A DNA stretch of 62,742 nt from a bacterium (GCA_017396025.1 JAFQNF010000022.1:1-62742), one strand, 5' to 3'; positions 1 through 8,955 are shown, numbered from the stretch's first letter. Notes: generated from the letters alone by a model not told the origin. A program made the numbers and translations.

Positions 1-75
1 CAACTTGAAGCGGTTGAAGAAGCAGAAGGCAAAGCAATCGACAGAGCTACACCAAAATTCAACGGTGTTGGTTAA
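1..75 (+). CDS. C-terminal end of an unidentified gene (partial)
   Basis: The window opens inside a reading frame. Frame 1 encodes 24 residues, ending in the tail TPKFNGVG, followed by TAA at 73-75. A strong intrinsic terminator lies about 55 bases downstream. The base composition is richer in G and C than its surroundings, as often seen in highly expressed genes here. There is too little sequence to name a family. Confidence 0.6.
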   Translation, partial: QLEAVEEAEGKAIDRATPKFNGVG

Positions 76-128
76 TAAAAAAAGTTTTAAATCTCGTATT
101 CATATTAATTCTAATTTTCGTATCTATA

Positions 129-156
129 AAAGAGGAACATTTGTTCCTCTTTTTTA
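129..156 (+). terminator. Intrinsic terminator of the first gene
   Basis: A perfect 8-bp stem (AGAGGAAC/GTTCCTCT) with a 4-nt loop is followed by a T run. It separates the upstream gene from nifU. Confidence 0.85.
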
Positions 157-188
157 CTCTTATAATATAGATTGTTTTTTCTTTGGAG

Positions 189-194
189 TATAAT
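189..194 (+). promoter_or_regulatory. Candidate -10 box for nifU-nifS
   Basis: TATAAT lies 33 bases before the nifU start. No good -35 hexamer stands at 16-18 bp. The box is embedded in CTTTGGAGTATAAT, and a near-copy (CTTTGGAGTACGAT) occurs upstream of the pyruvate oxidoreductase gene at 61217-61230. Confidence 0.45.
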
Positions 195-227
195 ATTCTT
201 GAGAAAAAATTAATAAGGTAGATTAAT

Positions 228-1040
228 ATGTGGAATTATACAGAAACAGTTATGGAACACTATAGGAATCCAAGGAATGTTGGCTCTATTGATGATGCTG
301 ATGCAGTCGGTGAAGCTGGATCACTTTCTTGTGGTGACATGCTAAAACTATATTTAAAAGTTGATAAAAATGGAATTATTACCGATGCGAAATTTCAAAC
401 TTTTGGTTGTGGAAGTGCTGTTGCTAGTTCAAGTATTCTAACTGAAATGGTTATAGGCAAGCATATTGATGATGCTAAAAAAATTACAAATAAACAAATT
501 GCAGAAGCTTTAGGTGGGTTACCACCAGAAAAAATGCACTGTTCCGTTATGGGACATGAAGCGTTAGAAGCAGCAATTGCTGATTATTATGGATTGGAAA
601 TTCCTGTTCATAGTGAGGAAGAAATTGTTTGTAGATGTTTTGATGTTACAAAATCTTTTTTAGAAGATGAAATAAAAAATAATAATTTAAAAACTATTGA
701 AGATGTTATTAACTATACTAAAGCTGGTGGTGGTTGTGGTAGATGTAAAGGTAAAATTAAAGAAATTTTAGAAGAAAATCTAAAAAAACAACAAGAAACT
801 CAACTTACAAAGACTCAAATGATTATTAAAGTTAATAATGTAATAGAAAAACATATTTCTGCCGAGTTAAGAAAAGATGGTGGAGATATTGAATTGATTG
901 ATGTTGATGGAAATAAAATAAAAGTAAAATTAACAGGTCGATGTCAGGCTTGTAATCGTTCACAGATTACTTTGACACATTTTGTTGAAGCAACATTAAA
1001 ACAACATATTAATGACGAAATAGAAATTATTCAGGTGTAA
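228..1040 (+). CDS. nifU: NifU-type Fe-S cluster scaffold protein, three domains
   Basis: Assembles [Fe-S] clusters from NifS-derived sulfur and passes them to apoproteins in the cytosol. Full-length three-domain NifU of 270 residues. The IscU-like domain (about 1-125) has the three scaffold cysteines C35, C61 and C105. A central BFD-type [2Fe-2S] domain has C135, C137, C170 and C173. A C-terminal Nfu domain (about 195-270) has the CxxC pair C239/C242. The AAGG before the ATG serves as ribosome site. nifS starts 3 nt after its stop, so the two form an operon. No nitrogenase genes are visible, so general Fe-S supply (for example to PFOR and the radical SAM enzymes here) is more likely than nitrogen fixation. 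The family call is secure. Confidence 0.95.
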   Translation: MWNYTETVMEHYRNPRNVGSIDDADAVGEAGSLSCGDMLKLYLKVDKNGIITDAKFQTFGCGSAVASSSILTEMVIGKHIDDAKKITNKQIAEALGGLPPEKMHCSVMGHEALEAAIADYYGLEIPVHSEEEIVCRCFDVTKSFLEDEIKNNNLKTIEDVINYTKAGGGCGRCKGKIKEILEENLKKQQETQLTKTQMIIKVNNVIEKHISAELRKDGGDIELIDVDGNKIKVKLTGRCQACNRSQITLTHFVEATLKQHINDEIEIIQV

Positions 1041-1043
1041 AAG

Positions 1044-2252
1044 ATGACTAATTCAAAGCTTATATATTTAGATAATAATGCAACAACAAAAGTTGATGAA
1101 AAAGTTGTTGAAATTATGTTACCTTATTTTTCTCAATATTATGGTAATCCATCGAGTATGTATGAGCTTGGTGGAAAAAATTCTCGTGAGCTTCAAAATT
1201 CACGCGAAATTTTAAAAGAATTTTTTGGTGCAAAAAATTCTAAAGAAATATTTTTTACTGCATCTGGTACTGAATCTGCGAATATGGCTATTCGTGGAGT
1301 ATTAGAAGCTGATAAATCTAAAAACCATCTTATTACCTCAAAGGTAGAACATCCTTGTGTTCTAAATTTACATAAACAATTAGAAAAAGAAGGTTATGAT
1401 GTAACATATGTTGGTGTAAATGCAGATGGTGAGATAAACAAAGAAGAACTTTATAATGCTGTAAATGAAAAAACAGCTTTAGTTTCTTGTATGTATGCTA
1501 ATAATGAGACAGGTGTTATATTTCCTGTTGAAGAGATTGCGCAAGTTGTTAAGTCCAAAAATAAATCTACAAAAGTTTTTGTAGATGCTGTTCAAGCAGC
1601 TGGAAAAATTAAATTAGATGTAAAAAATACAGATATTGATATGATGGGTATTTCCGGTCATAAATTCCATGCTCCAAAAGGAGTTGGTGCTTTGTATGTA
1701 AATTCATCAACATTAATTTCTCCATTAATTATTGGTGGACACCAAGAACGTGGAAAACGTGCTGGAACTGAAAATGTTCCTTCAATTGTTGGTATGGCAT
1801 TAGCTGCGCAAATGGCAAATGATGCTTTGGACTATGAAATTACAACTGTTAAAAGATTAAGAGATAAACTTGAGACAGGCTTATTATCTAAAATATATAA
1901 TGCAAGGTTGAATTCCTCTGCATACAATCGTGTTCCAAATACAACGAATATTGGTTTTGAATATGTTGAAGGCGAATTAATTCTTTTGAATTTGAATGAT
2001 TATGGTATTTGTGCTAGTTCTGGTAGTGCTTGTACTTCTGGAAGTCTTGATCCTAGTCATGTATTAAAAGCGATGGGCGTTCCGTTTACAGCTCTTCACG
2101 GTTCAATTAGGTTTAGTTTGAGTCGATATACAACTGAAGAAGAAATTGATTATACTATCGAAAAGATGCCTGCAATTATTGAAAAAGTAACATCAATTTC
2201 TCCATTCCAAAAAGAATTAAAAGAATTAAAGCAAAGAAAAGGTTTTAATTAA
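1044..2252 (+). CDS. nifS: Cysteine desulfurase, NifS/IscS family
   Basis: PLP enzyme that takes sulfur from cysteine and delivers it as persulfide to NifU. 402 residues, normal length. The PLP lysine is K207 in SGHKFHAPKG. The catalytic cysteine is C330 in CASSGSACTSGS, with the flexible loop continuing into DPSHVL. The conserved YANNETG motif is at 151-157. It lies directly behind nifU (3-nt gap), which identifies its partner. Its 3' end overlaps the convergent gene at 2245-2844 by 8 bases. Confidence 0.95.
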   Translation: MTNSKLIYLDNNATTKVDEKVVEIMLPYFSQYYGNPSSMYELGGKNSRELQNSREILKEFFGAKNSKEIFFTASGTESANMAIRGVLEADKSKNHLITSKVEHPCVLNLHKQLEKEGYDVTYVGVNADGEINKEELYNAVNEKTALVSCMYANNETGVIFPVEEIAQVVKSKNKSTKVFVDAVQAAGKIKLDVKNTDIDMMGISGHKFHAPKGVGALYVNSSTLISPLIIGGHQERGKRAGTENVPSIVGMALAAQMANDALDYEITTVKRLRDKLETGLLSKIYNARLNSSAYNRVPNTTNIGFEYVEGELILLNLNDYGICASSGSACTSGSLDPSHVLKAMGVPFTALHGSIRFSLSRYTTEEEIDYTIEKMPAIIEKVTSISPFQKELKELKQRKGFN

Positions 2253-2844
2253 AGTATAAATAACCTACAAGATTTAAATCGATACTTCCATACATGAGGC
2301 GAATTCTATTGTCGTCTATGATTTCTGCGTTACAAAATTGAATTGTTTCTTGTTCTAAGTCTTGGGTTGTTTGTTGAGCTTTTACTGTCAGAATCTTTTT
2401 TGTTCCCTGAGATAATTCAAGAATATATTCATTGTCGGCAACTTTATGGCACGCTAGTTTATAATATCCGGGAGCTATGTATTTCCCTTCTTCATTGTAT
2501 GCTTTAACAGGAATTGTTACTGTTAGGGTTTGACTTAATTCATTTTCTGGGTCTTGTAACTGGGTAAAATCTTGCAAATGTTGCATGTCAACAGATGGAG
2601 AAAGGGGTTGAACATCATTTCTAATTTTTCTTTGTTTTCTTGACAAGTTCCGCTCTTTTAACTGATCAATTACCTTTTTTAATTTTGTATCACTAACTGC
2701 TTCTTGATTTTCAAAACCAGAATTAAATACAGAAGAATTTTCTCCCCAAGCTGAACTCGCAGATTCTTTTTTATCTTCCTCTGCGAATGAGAACATTGGT
2801 AATATCAATAGACACAAAATTATTATATAAAAATTTTTTCTCAT
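2245..2844 (-). CDS. Secreted protein of unknown function
   Basis: 199 residues. The N-terminus is a Sec signal peptide: MRK, a run of I and L, then a likely cleavage after FSFA, so the mature protein is probably periplasmic or surface exposed. The body is polar and the C-terminal half looks beta-rich. I do not recognise a family. There is no Shine-Dalgarno before the ATG; the sequence TAAGAT ends 6 nt upstream, so this could be a weak case of the leaderless pattern described in the findings. It overlaps nifS tail to tail by 8 bases. Confidence 0.75.
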   Translation of the reverse strand: MRKNFYIIILCLLILPMFSFAEEDKKESASSAWGENSSVFNSGFENQEAVSDTKLKKVIDQLKERNLSRKQRKIRNDVQPLSPSVDMQHLQDFTQLQDPENELSQTLTVTIPVKAYNEEGKYIAPGYYKLACHKVADNEYILELSQGTKKILTVKAQQTTQDLEQETIQFCNAEIIDDNRIRLMYGSIDLNLVGYLYFN

Positions 2845-2954
2845 ATTTATATCTTACTAATTTTCTAAATAAAGTAAAGTCTTACAAAATTCTGTCTTTA
2901 TTTTTCAAAATATGTTATTATAGCTTTGAAAAGTTTAATGAAAGGGTTAGTTGT

Positions 2955-3545
2955 ATGTCAAAATATAAAAATACATTGATGATTTTTATAGCTTTAATTT
3001 TGTTTGCGTATGCAGGTATTATTTCAATTGTTCCAAAAGTTTTCACAAGTTCATTTAATGTTGATAAGTTTGAAGAACAAGTATATGAAGCAACAAGTTT
3101 ATTAACAACTTTAGATTCAGTTCAATATAAATTAAAGCCAAATTTAACTGCTGTTGTTACAGTAAAAAATCTTTCATTAAAATATATTGATTATCAGCCA
3201 TTATTTGATGCAAAACATATTGAATTTGAAGCATCACCAACTGTATTTTTTGGAAGTGATTTCAATATCAAATCTATGTACATGAAAAATGTTGTTTATG
3301 CTGATCAGATTTTACCAAATGGTCAAAATAAAATTGCATTCTTACCTGAAGCTTTTAATTCAGAAGTGTTTGGTAAAAAATCAATTTCCGTTTCCCCTAG
3401 TGATCTAAAAATTAAAAATTTAAAAGTTACTTATGTTACTCCAAGAACTTATAAAGAAAGAAATTATAGAGAAAAAACCTTCTATAAAGATGAAGTTAAT
3501 GATTTCTTAAAATCTTTAGTATTTTCTCATGTAAAAATTAAATAA
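2955..3545 (+). CDS. Short AsmA-like membrane-anchored protein
   Basis: 196 residues from the ATG at 2955. A longer frame with an upstream ATG is open, but it adds 56 residues with no homologous look, and GGGTTAG lies just before 2955. An N-terminal membrane anchor (about 6-28) is followed by a segment resembling the start of AsmA-family proteins (NVDKFEEQVYEA, then a Val/Leu-rich beta stretch). AsmA proteins are usually several hundred residues and span the periplasm, whereas this one stops after the N-terminal module. No continuation is visible downstream, so it is either a naturally short relative or a truncated gene. Assignment is by resemblance only. Confidence 0.55.
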   Translation: MSKYKNTLMIFIALILFAYAGIISIVPKVFTSSFNVDKFEEQVYEATSLLTTLDSVQYKLKPNLTAVVTVKNLSLKYIDYQPLFDAKHIEFEASPTVFFGSDFNIKSMYMKNVVYADQILPNGQNKIAFLPEAFNSEVFGKKSISVSPSDLKIKNLKVTYVTPRTYKERNYREKTFYKDEVNDFLKSLVFSHVKIK

Positions 3546-3563
3546 GAATTAGGTGAACTATTT

Positions 3564-3830
3564 ATGAACAAATTCGTTATAATTATTGGATTGATGTTTT
3601 GCTTATCTGTTAGCTGTGTATATGCTAATGAAGGTGTTGATACATTCGTTCCCTCAAGTGGATTGAAAATGAATCAAAATTCTGCGGGGATGAAAATAGA
3701 AAATTTCTTTAAAAATAATCAAGTAAAAAATAAATCCTACGAGCAAAGAAAAAATAATTACAATAATCGTAATAACAATTATTACAATAATAATCAAAAT
3801 AACCAAAAACAAACGTCAAGTTGGACATAG
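3564..3830 (+). CDS. Small secreted Asn-rich protein
   Basis: 88 residues. A signal peptide (MNKFVIIIGLMF...) with a plausible cleavage after VYA is followed by a short ordered stretch and then a low-complexity tail of about 25 residues made almost only of N, Y, Q and K. The LSVSC segment is not a proper lipobox. The AGGTG before the ATG is a weak ribosome site. It sits 18 nt behind the AsmA-like gene. Function unknown; the composition suggests a disordered envelope protein. Confidence 0.65.
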   Translation: MNKFVIIIGLMFCLSVSCVYANEGVDTFVPSSGLKMNQNSAGMKIENFFKNNQVKNKSYEQRKNNYNNRNNNYYNNNQNNQKQTSSWT

Positions 3831-3855
3831 TTTTCAGACAGGATAAGGAGAAAAA

Positions 3856-4302
3856 ATGAAAAAAAGTTTATTATCAATTTCTTTAGTAGTTCTTACTGCA
3901 ATTGCATTTTGTGGTGTTTCAAAAGCGGCAACAGTTACATATACAAAACCAACGATAAAGGTAAATACAGCTCAAGAAGAATCAATTATTTCTAAAAAAA
4001 TGAAGGAAATTGAAAAGAAACAAGCTGATGCAAAAGCAAAAGCAGAAGCAGATAAAAAAGCAGCAAAAGAAAGACAAGCGAAAAAAGAAAAAGAATTAAA
4101 AGCAAAGCAAGATGCTGTAAAGGCTGACGTAGAAAAAGCAAAAAAAGATTGGAAAGCAAAAGAAAATACAGTAAAATCTGATATTGAGAAAGCAAAAAAA
4201 GATGCAAAAGCTCAATCAGAAGCAAACAAAGCAGCTGCTAAGGCTCGTCAAAAACAAAGAGCTGAAGCAATGGATGCTTTTAAAAATTCATTTAAATATT
4301 AA
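3856..4302 (+). CDS. Secreted Lys/Ala/Glu-rich coiled-coil protein
   Basis: 148 residues. A signal peptide (about 1-24, cleavage after SKA) is followed by a highly charged helical rod (about 45-140) of K, A, E, D and Q, with repeats of the type D-I/V-E-K-A-K-K-D. A strong AAGGAG lies just before the ATG, and an intrinsic terminator follows. It is probably an extended periplasmic coiled coil. No family beyond low-complexity similarity can be claimed. Confidence 0.75.
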   Translation: MKKSLLSISLVVLTAIAFCGVSKAATVTYTKPTIKVNTAQEESIISKKMKEIEKKQADAKAKAEADKKAAKERQAKKEKELKAKQDAVKADVEKAKKDWKAKENTVKSDIEKAKKDAKAQSEANKAAAKARQKQRAEAMDAFKNSFKY

Positions 4303-4304
4303 AA

Positions 4305-4332
4305 AAAAGACCTCAGAAATGAGGTCTTTTTA
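4305..4332 (+). terminator. Intrinsic terminator
   Basis: Stem AGACCTCA/TGAGGTCT with a GAAA loop, then a T run, directly after the coiled-coil gene. Confidence 0.9.
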
Positions 4333-4384
4333 TTGACATAAATTATATTTACAAGTTAAAGTATATGTAATGGGGAGGGATATT

Positions 4385-5008
4385 ATGAAAAAAATTTTGT
4401 TTATTCTTGCTATTTCAATATTCTTTATAAATGCATTTGCTGTTGAGTCTATGGCAAATCAACCACAACCAATTGTTTCTGTAGAGGTTCCTACAGAATC
4501 AATAACATCAAAGAGTAATACTGTCGCAGAACAATCAAAAACTTCTAAAGCTATTGAGGCAACGAAAGAGGCAACTGATAAGTCTGTGAAAGCAACAAAG
4601 GATTTTACAAATAAAGCTGTAAAAGCAACAAAAAAAGGTTATAAAAAGACTGTAGAAGCTACAAAAGATTTTACTGGTAAAACAGTTGAAAATACAAAAG
4701 ATGCGCTTGAAAATATGAATCCTAACAAGCCTGTTACTCTTGAAGATTTAGAAGACAAGGCTCGTATAAAGACTCTTAAAAATGAAAAAAAAGAATTAAA
4801 AGCTGCATATAATTCAAGAATTAAGGATATTAATGCAAAGGTTAAAGCAACATCTAAAGCTACAAATATTTCTGATGTTCAAAAACAAAATAAGATTTAT
4901 ACTTTGAATAAAGAAAAGGCAGATTTAGAATTGCAACGTGATGCAGCAATGGAAAAATATAATAAAAGAATAAAAAATTTAAAAGAATTAAAGAAAAAAG
5001 AGAGTTAA
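4385..5008 (+). CDS. Secreted protein with 11-residue amphipathic repeats
   Basis: 207 residues from ATG 4385. An ATG at 4370 is also open, but the GGGGAGGG ribosome site lies between the two and fits only 4385. The signal peptide is about 1-24. Residues about 45-100 contain four back-to-back 11-residue units (KSVKATKDFTN, KAVKATKKGYK, KTVEATKDFTG, KTVENTKDALE). This periodicity is known from group 3 LEA and apolipoprotein-like helices that lie on membranes or protect proteins during desiccation. The C-terminal half is a charged coiled coil. Function is inferred only from the repeat. Confidence 0.7.
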   Translation: MKKILFILAISIFFINAFAVESMANQPQPIVSVEVPTESITSKSNTVAEQSKTSKAIEATKEATDKSVKATKDFTNKAVKATKKGYKKTVEATKDFTGKTVENTKDALENMNPNKPVTLEDLEDKARIKTLKNEKKELKAAYNSRIKDINAKVKATSKATNISDVQKQNKIYTLNKEKADLELQRDAAMEKYNKRIKNLKELKKKES

Positions 5009-5023
5009 AAACTCTCTTTTTTT
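4995..5023. terminator. Bidirectional intrinsic terminator
   Basis: A GAGAGTT/AACTCTC stem flanked by A and T runs lies between two convergent genes, so it can act on both strands. Confidence 0.85.
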
Positions 5024-6179
5024 ATAAATCATTTGAATTATATAGTTCGTAGCCTTCAATGTATGCTTGTACAACTGCTTTAGAAAATTTCTTTCCAGTT
5101 GCCCAGTATGATGTATGTGCGCCAAGAACTGTTCTTCTACTTTTTATATCTGATTTGCTATATAAAAATCCTTTATTTGGCGTTATTTCCATATTCAATT
5201 TGTCTTTTAAATCTACATAAGATATATTTTTTGTTGTTGGATAACCAAATGGATCATCAGCATAATTTACTGTTAACCAAAAAATGTCATTTTCGAGTAA
5301 ATATTTGTATAAAAGCTTGTTATGGTATGTAAGCGGATAATCTTTGTTTGATATATCAGAATAAAATAGAACAAGTGGACTTGCAAAATTTACTATACCT
5401 TTTATGGCTCCTTTGGGCATACAAGATTTACACGTGTAATCATCTAGTTTATTAAAATTTTCTTTTGCTAATTCGAAATTTGTATTTGGTATAAGCTTTT
5501 TTTCAGCGCTATATATTGCTAATTTGGAATCAATTAATGCATCAATACAAGTGTTTTGTTTTTTATTTTCTTTTACAAAATTTTTAAATTCATCAGATAC
5601 ATTTTCTTTATTAAAATAGTTTTCTACATTAATGTTTGCAAATTTATTGAACATATACTCGTATGTTATAAAAGAACCTGCACTATAACCAAATAAAATT
5701 ACAGGCTTACCTTTTTTGTAGTTATTCATAATTTGTTTATGCAAGTCATCAACAATTAAGTGCATATTTCTATAATGCGAAACCCAAATTGCATCGTGTA
5801 GGCAATGTGCCATAAAAGAACGAATTCTTTGTGCTAATCGTGGGCTAAACATTTTTGTTATGCCTAAATCAGTATTTATATTCTCTATTTCTTCACTACT
5901 TTTATCACCCCAGAAAAAAGCCTCTGGTTCTTCTGCTATTCTGTAATTACCATTGTCTAGCAATTTGTTTTTTATATATTCTGATTCCGAAAATTTAGCA
6001 CTCATTTGTGGATGAAGTTTTTTCATTCCATTAAAGAACCAGTTTTTCATTTTTTTATCATTGTTATTTGAACCATTGATGTATATGAATTGTATTTCTT
6101 TTTCTGCAACTTCAGCAACAGAAAATGCACTTGGCGTGCATAAGCATAAAATTAAAATTAATAAAAATATTTTTTTCAT
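5022..6179 (-). CDS. Secreted alpha/beta-hydrolase-like protein
   Basis: 385 residues from the ATG at 6179. An in-frame ATG at 6194 exists, but the MKK signal peptide (MKKIFLLILILCLC, cleavage near AFS-VA) begins at 6179, and TACAAT ends exactly 6 nt before it. The nucleophile elbow is GYSAGS, with S166 as candidate catalytic serine. An early FIYINGSNN segment resembles the first strand and oxyanion loop of alpha/beta hydrolases. Later D and H residues (ADDPFG, GAHTSYW) could complete a triad. Probably a periplasmic esterase or lipase; the substrate is unknown. Confidence 0.7.
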   Translation of the reverse strand: MKKIFLLILILCLCTPSAFSVAEVAEKEIQFIYINGSNNNDKKMKNWFFNGMKKLHPQMSAKFSESEYIKNKLLDNGNYRIAEEPEAFFWGDKSSEEIENINTDLGITKMFSPRLAQRIRSFMAHCLHDAIWVSHYRNMHLIVDDLHKQIMNNYKKGKPVILFGYSAGSFITYEYMFNKFANINVENYFNKENVSDEFKNFVKENKKQNTCIDALIDSKLAIYSAEKKLIPNTNFELAKENFNKLDDYTCKSCMPKGAIKGIVNFASPLVLFYSDISNKDYPLTYHNKLLYKYLLENDIFWLTVNYADDPFGYPTTKNISYVDLKDKLNMEITPNKGFLYSKSDIKSRRTVLGAHTSYWATGKKFSKAVVQAYIEGYELYNSNDL

Positions 6180-6248
6180 ATTTACATTGTACAATACTTT
6201 TAAATTTATAGTATTATTGTTTTATTCATTCAGTTAAGGACTTTTTTC

Positions 6249-7526
6249 ATGAACGTATTATTTGGAATTTTGGGTATTGTAGCAATGCTTTTAGTTGCTT
6301 TTTTGATGTCTAACAATAAAAAGGCAATTAATTATAAAACTGTTTTTGTAGGTTTGGGGCTTCAGTTCTTCTTGGCTGTTTTTATTTTAAAATTTGAACC
6401 TGGTAAAAAAATATTTGAATATATTGGTTTGTTTGTAGAAAAAATATTGGAATTTGCAAACAAGGGGGCAGATTTTGTGTTTGGTCCTCTTTCTAATAGT
6501 CCTGAAATTATGCATGAACTTTTTGGTGATAAGTCATTTATGTTTGCAATGAACTTGATTCCAGCTTTAATTTTTATGATGATTTTAGTTAATATTTTAT
6601 ATTACTACGGAATAATGCAACGTGTTGTTGTTTTCTTGGGAAAAATTGTGAATAAATTGATGGATGTTTCTGGTGCAGAAGCATTATCAAATGTTGCAAG
6701 TTCTTTTGTTGGTCAAATTGTTGCGCAAATTATGATTAAGCCTTATTTGCCAAATTTAACACGTTCTGAAGTTTTAGCGTCTATGACCGGTAGTATGGCG
6801 TGTTTATCTGGTGGTTTAATTGCTGTATATGCTGGACTAGGTATTCCAGCCCAATATATGCTTGCTGCTTGTATTATGGCAGCTCCTGGTGCTTTAGTTG
6901 TATCGAAGATTATTTATCCAGAAACATTAGAACCACAAACAAAAAGTGATTTTAAAATTAGAAAAAGAAGAACAGATGTAAACGTATTAGATGCAATTTC
7001 TAAGGGCGCTTCTGATGGCATGAAGGTTGGTTTGAATGTTATTGCAATGTTGATTGCGCTAATTGCATTAATTGCCTTGCTAGACTATTTCTTAGGCAAG
7101 TTTGGTGTTTTTGCTCACAATGTTCTTCATTTAAATCTTTCATTTATTGGTTTAGATGTTGAAAATTTATCAATTAAAATGATTTTTGGTAAATTATTTT
7201 CTGTATTTGCTATTCTTATGGGTATTCCAATGAATGAAGTAATGCAAGTTGGTTCTTTATTAGGTACAAAATTTGTATTAAATGAAGCTATCGCATTCAC
7301 TGATTTACTTTCAATAAAGAGTTTGATATCTGAAAAGAGCTTTATTATTGCTACATTTGCTTTATCTGGTTTCGCTAATTTCTCTTCTGTTGCAATTCAA
7401 ATTTCAGGTATTGGAGAAATAGCTCCAAATCAAAGAAAGAACCTAGCTAGAATGGGTATAAGAGCGCTTATTGCAGGTACACTAACATCATATATATCAG
7501 CGTGTATGGCTGCAATGTTATTGTAG
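6249..7526 (+). CDS. nupC: Concentrative nucleoside transporter, NupC family
   Basis: Inner-membrane symporter that imports nucleosides with H+ or Na+. 425 residues, the family's usual length, with about ten hydrophobic segments. Recognisable CNT features are the N-terminal helices, the conserved block around GAEALSNVASSFVGQ, the TGSMACLSGG segment, and the C-terminal FALSGFANFSSVAIQISGIG block. The AAGGA ribosome site is 5' of the ATG. It stands alone between two minus-strand genes. Substrate preference cannot be read from the sequence. Confidence 0.92.
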   Translation: MNVLFGILGIVAMLLVAFLMSNNKKAINYKTVFVGLGLQFFLAVFILKFEPGKKIFEYIGLFVEKILEFANKGADFVFGPLSNSPEIMHELFGDKSFMFAMNLIPALIFMMILVNILYYYGIMQRVVVFLGKIVNKLMDVSGAEALSNVASSFVGQIVAQIMIKPYLPNLTRSEVLASMTGSMACLSGGLIAVYAGLGIPAQYMLAACIMAAPGALVVSKIIYPETLEPQTKSDFKIRKRRTDVNVLDAISKGASDGMKVGLNVIAMLIALIALIALLDYFLGKFGVFAHNVLHLNLSFIGLDVENLSIKMIFGKLFSVFAILMGIPMNEVMQVGSLLGTKFVLNEAIAFTDLLSIKSLISEKSFIIATFALSGFANFSSVAIQISGIGEIAPNQRKNLARMGIRALIAGTLTSYISACMAAMLL

Positions 7527-7532
7527 TGAAAA

Positions 7533-7976
7533 CTAAATATTTGCAGAAAGTCTAGAACCTACAACATCATTTACTGCTGAGTTTTGTTTGTCACGTTCAC
7601 AATTAGTGTATTTATCTTTTACTTCTTCGTGAATTCTTTTTATACTATCAGTTAATGTTGTAAATGAATGTGCTATTTTATATTTTTCATAATCTGTTTT
7701 TGTAAAACTAAGTGGAGCACAAAGTTTGCATTCTTTAATAATATAAGTACATTCTTCAGTGTTAATATATGCATCTGAATTTCTTGTCATTGTTGATAAA
7801 ACTTCTTCGTGTGATTCATCAGCAAAAGGGTGATAGTATCTTGTTTCTCTATTTGTGAATACACCCATTCCTGGATCTTCATCGCTTACTAAGCTACTTT
7901 TTCCCCATAACCCTTTAAAAGATTGATTGTTATTTAATTTATTATTGAAAGAATTACTAACTTGTGTAATATTCAT
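7533..7976 (-). CDS. Small protein with N-terminal SFKG tag, function unknown
   Basis: 147 residues, cytosolic-looking, no hydrophobic signal peptide. The first 25 residues are polar and Asn-rich and end in the tag S19-F20-K21-G22, followed by LWG. The same kind of tag occurs on several other proteins in this window. The body has five cysteines, including the cluster EECTYIIKECKLC, which could bind a metal or form disulfides. An AAGGG ribosome site precedes the ATG. I recognise no domain. Confidence 0.7.
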   Translation of the reverse strand: MNITQVSNSFNNKLNNNQSFKGLWGKSSLVSDEDPGMGVFTNRETRYYHPFADESHEEVLSTMTRNSDAYINTEECTYIIKECKLCAPLSFTKTDYEKYKIAHSFTTLTDSIKRIHEEVKDKYTNCERDKQNSAVNDVVGSRLSANI

Positions 7977-8053
7977 ACAAACCCTTACTTCTTCATATTT
8001 ATATGCTTTAAGTCTTGTAAATATAAAATTTGCTAGTATTTTTTAAATTGTTT

Positions 8054-8920
8054 CTATTTGTTAATTGAAAAATAGATATCTTTTAAACGTTTTTTACTAA
8101 TGTGTGTATATAACTGTGTTGTCGACACATCACTGTGCCCTAGAAGCTCTTGTACAACTCTTAAATCTGCACCATTTTCAAGTAAGTGCGTTGCGAAAGA
8201 GTGCCTTATAGTGTGTGGTGAAATATCTTTATTAAGATTTTTCCCCAAATTGTTAATAAAAAGGTATACATCTTGTCTTGTTATTTTTTGCCCATTTTCT
8301 TTTATAAAGCAAAATTTTGTCTTCAAATTGTATTTTTGTATTATGTAATTTCTTTCTTTTAGATAGCTTGAAACCGCATTACAAGCTTTTTTTCCTATTG
8401 GGACAATTCTTTCTTTTGAGCCTTTTCCTATACATCTTAAAAATTTTGCGTTTAGGTCTATATTTTGTACCTGAATATTTGTTAATTCACTAACTCTTAA
8501 GCCTCCGGCGTATAACAATTCAAGTATAGCTTTATCAAGTTTTGTCATATCTTTTTCCAATAGACTATTAATTTCTTTCATTGTTAAAACTTTTGGGAGT
8601 CTTTTTGGTAATTTGGGTTGTTCAATCGCAAGTGATGGGTTATGTCCTATCATTTCATTTATATCAAGCCATTTAAAGAAGCCCTTAATTGTTGCAATTT
8701 CTCTTGCAATGCTTCTTGGCGTGTATTTTTTATCATATAAATTTTTAATATATAAATTTAGTTTAATTCTTGTTATTTCATCTATTCCAAGTATATTATT
8801 TTCTATAAAAAATTCGTTTAAAGAATACAAGTCTGAACGATACGCTAAGATTGTGTTCTCAGCAAGTCCTCTTTCTATTTCTAAATATTCAAGATATTGA
8901 GATATGTAAGGAATCAACAT
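8054..8920 (-). CDS. xerD: Tyrosine recombinase, XerC/XerD type
   Basis: Resolves chromosome dimers at dif sites, or acts as a related site-specific recombinase. 288 residues, typical for Xer proteins. N-terminal SAM-like DNA-binding domain (about 1-90), catalytic domain behind it. The full active site is visible: R142 (GGLRVSEL), the beta-hairpin lysine K166 (GKGSKER), H236 and R239 (HTIRH), H262 (LGHSD), and nucleophile Y271 (QLYTH). It is free-standing with no integrase-like neighbours, so a housekeeping Xer is more likely than a mobile-element integrase. XerC and XerD cannot be told apart from this alone. Confidence 0.93.
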   Translation of the reverse strand: MLIPYISQYLEYLEIERGLAENTILAYRSDLYSLNEFFIENNILGIDEITRIKLNLYIKNLYDKKYTPRSIAREIATIKGFFKWLDINEMIGHNPSLAIEQPKLPKRLPKVLTMKEINSLLEKDMTKLDKAILELLYAGGLRVSELTNIQVQNIDLNAKFLRCIGKGSKERIVPIGKKACNAVSSYLKERNYIIQKYNLKTKFCFIKENGQKITRQDVYLFINNLGKNLNKDISPHTIRHSFATHLLENGADLRVVQELLGHSDVSTTQLYTHISKKRLKDIYFSINK

Positions 8921-8955
8921 ATCTCAATATTATCATTTATTATATTTTTTGTTAA

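Noticed and set aside
228..2252. Nitrogen-fixation cluster
   Set aside because: Only nifU and nifS are present; these serve general Fe-S assembly in many anaerobes and no nitrogenase structural or cofactor genes are in the window.
2787..2954. N-terminal extension of the AsmA-like gene
   Set aside because: The extra 56 residues overlap the start region of the divergent secreted-protein gene and lack a ribosome site; the ATG at 2955 directly precedes the membrane anchor.
3992..4225. Leu-rich minus-strand frame opposite the coiled-coil gene
   Set aside because: It is the mirror of Lys/Ala/Glu codons on the other strand, which produces Leu/Phe-rich artefacts.
8054..8920. Integrase of a mobile island next to the tRNA
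   Set aside because: Length and motifs fit housekeeping Xer; it lies 5 kb from the tRNA with ordinary genes between and no attachment-site repeat was found.
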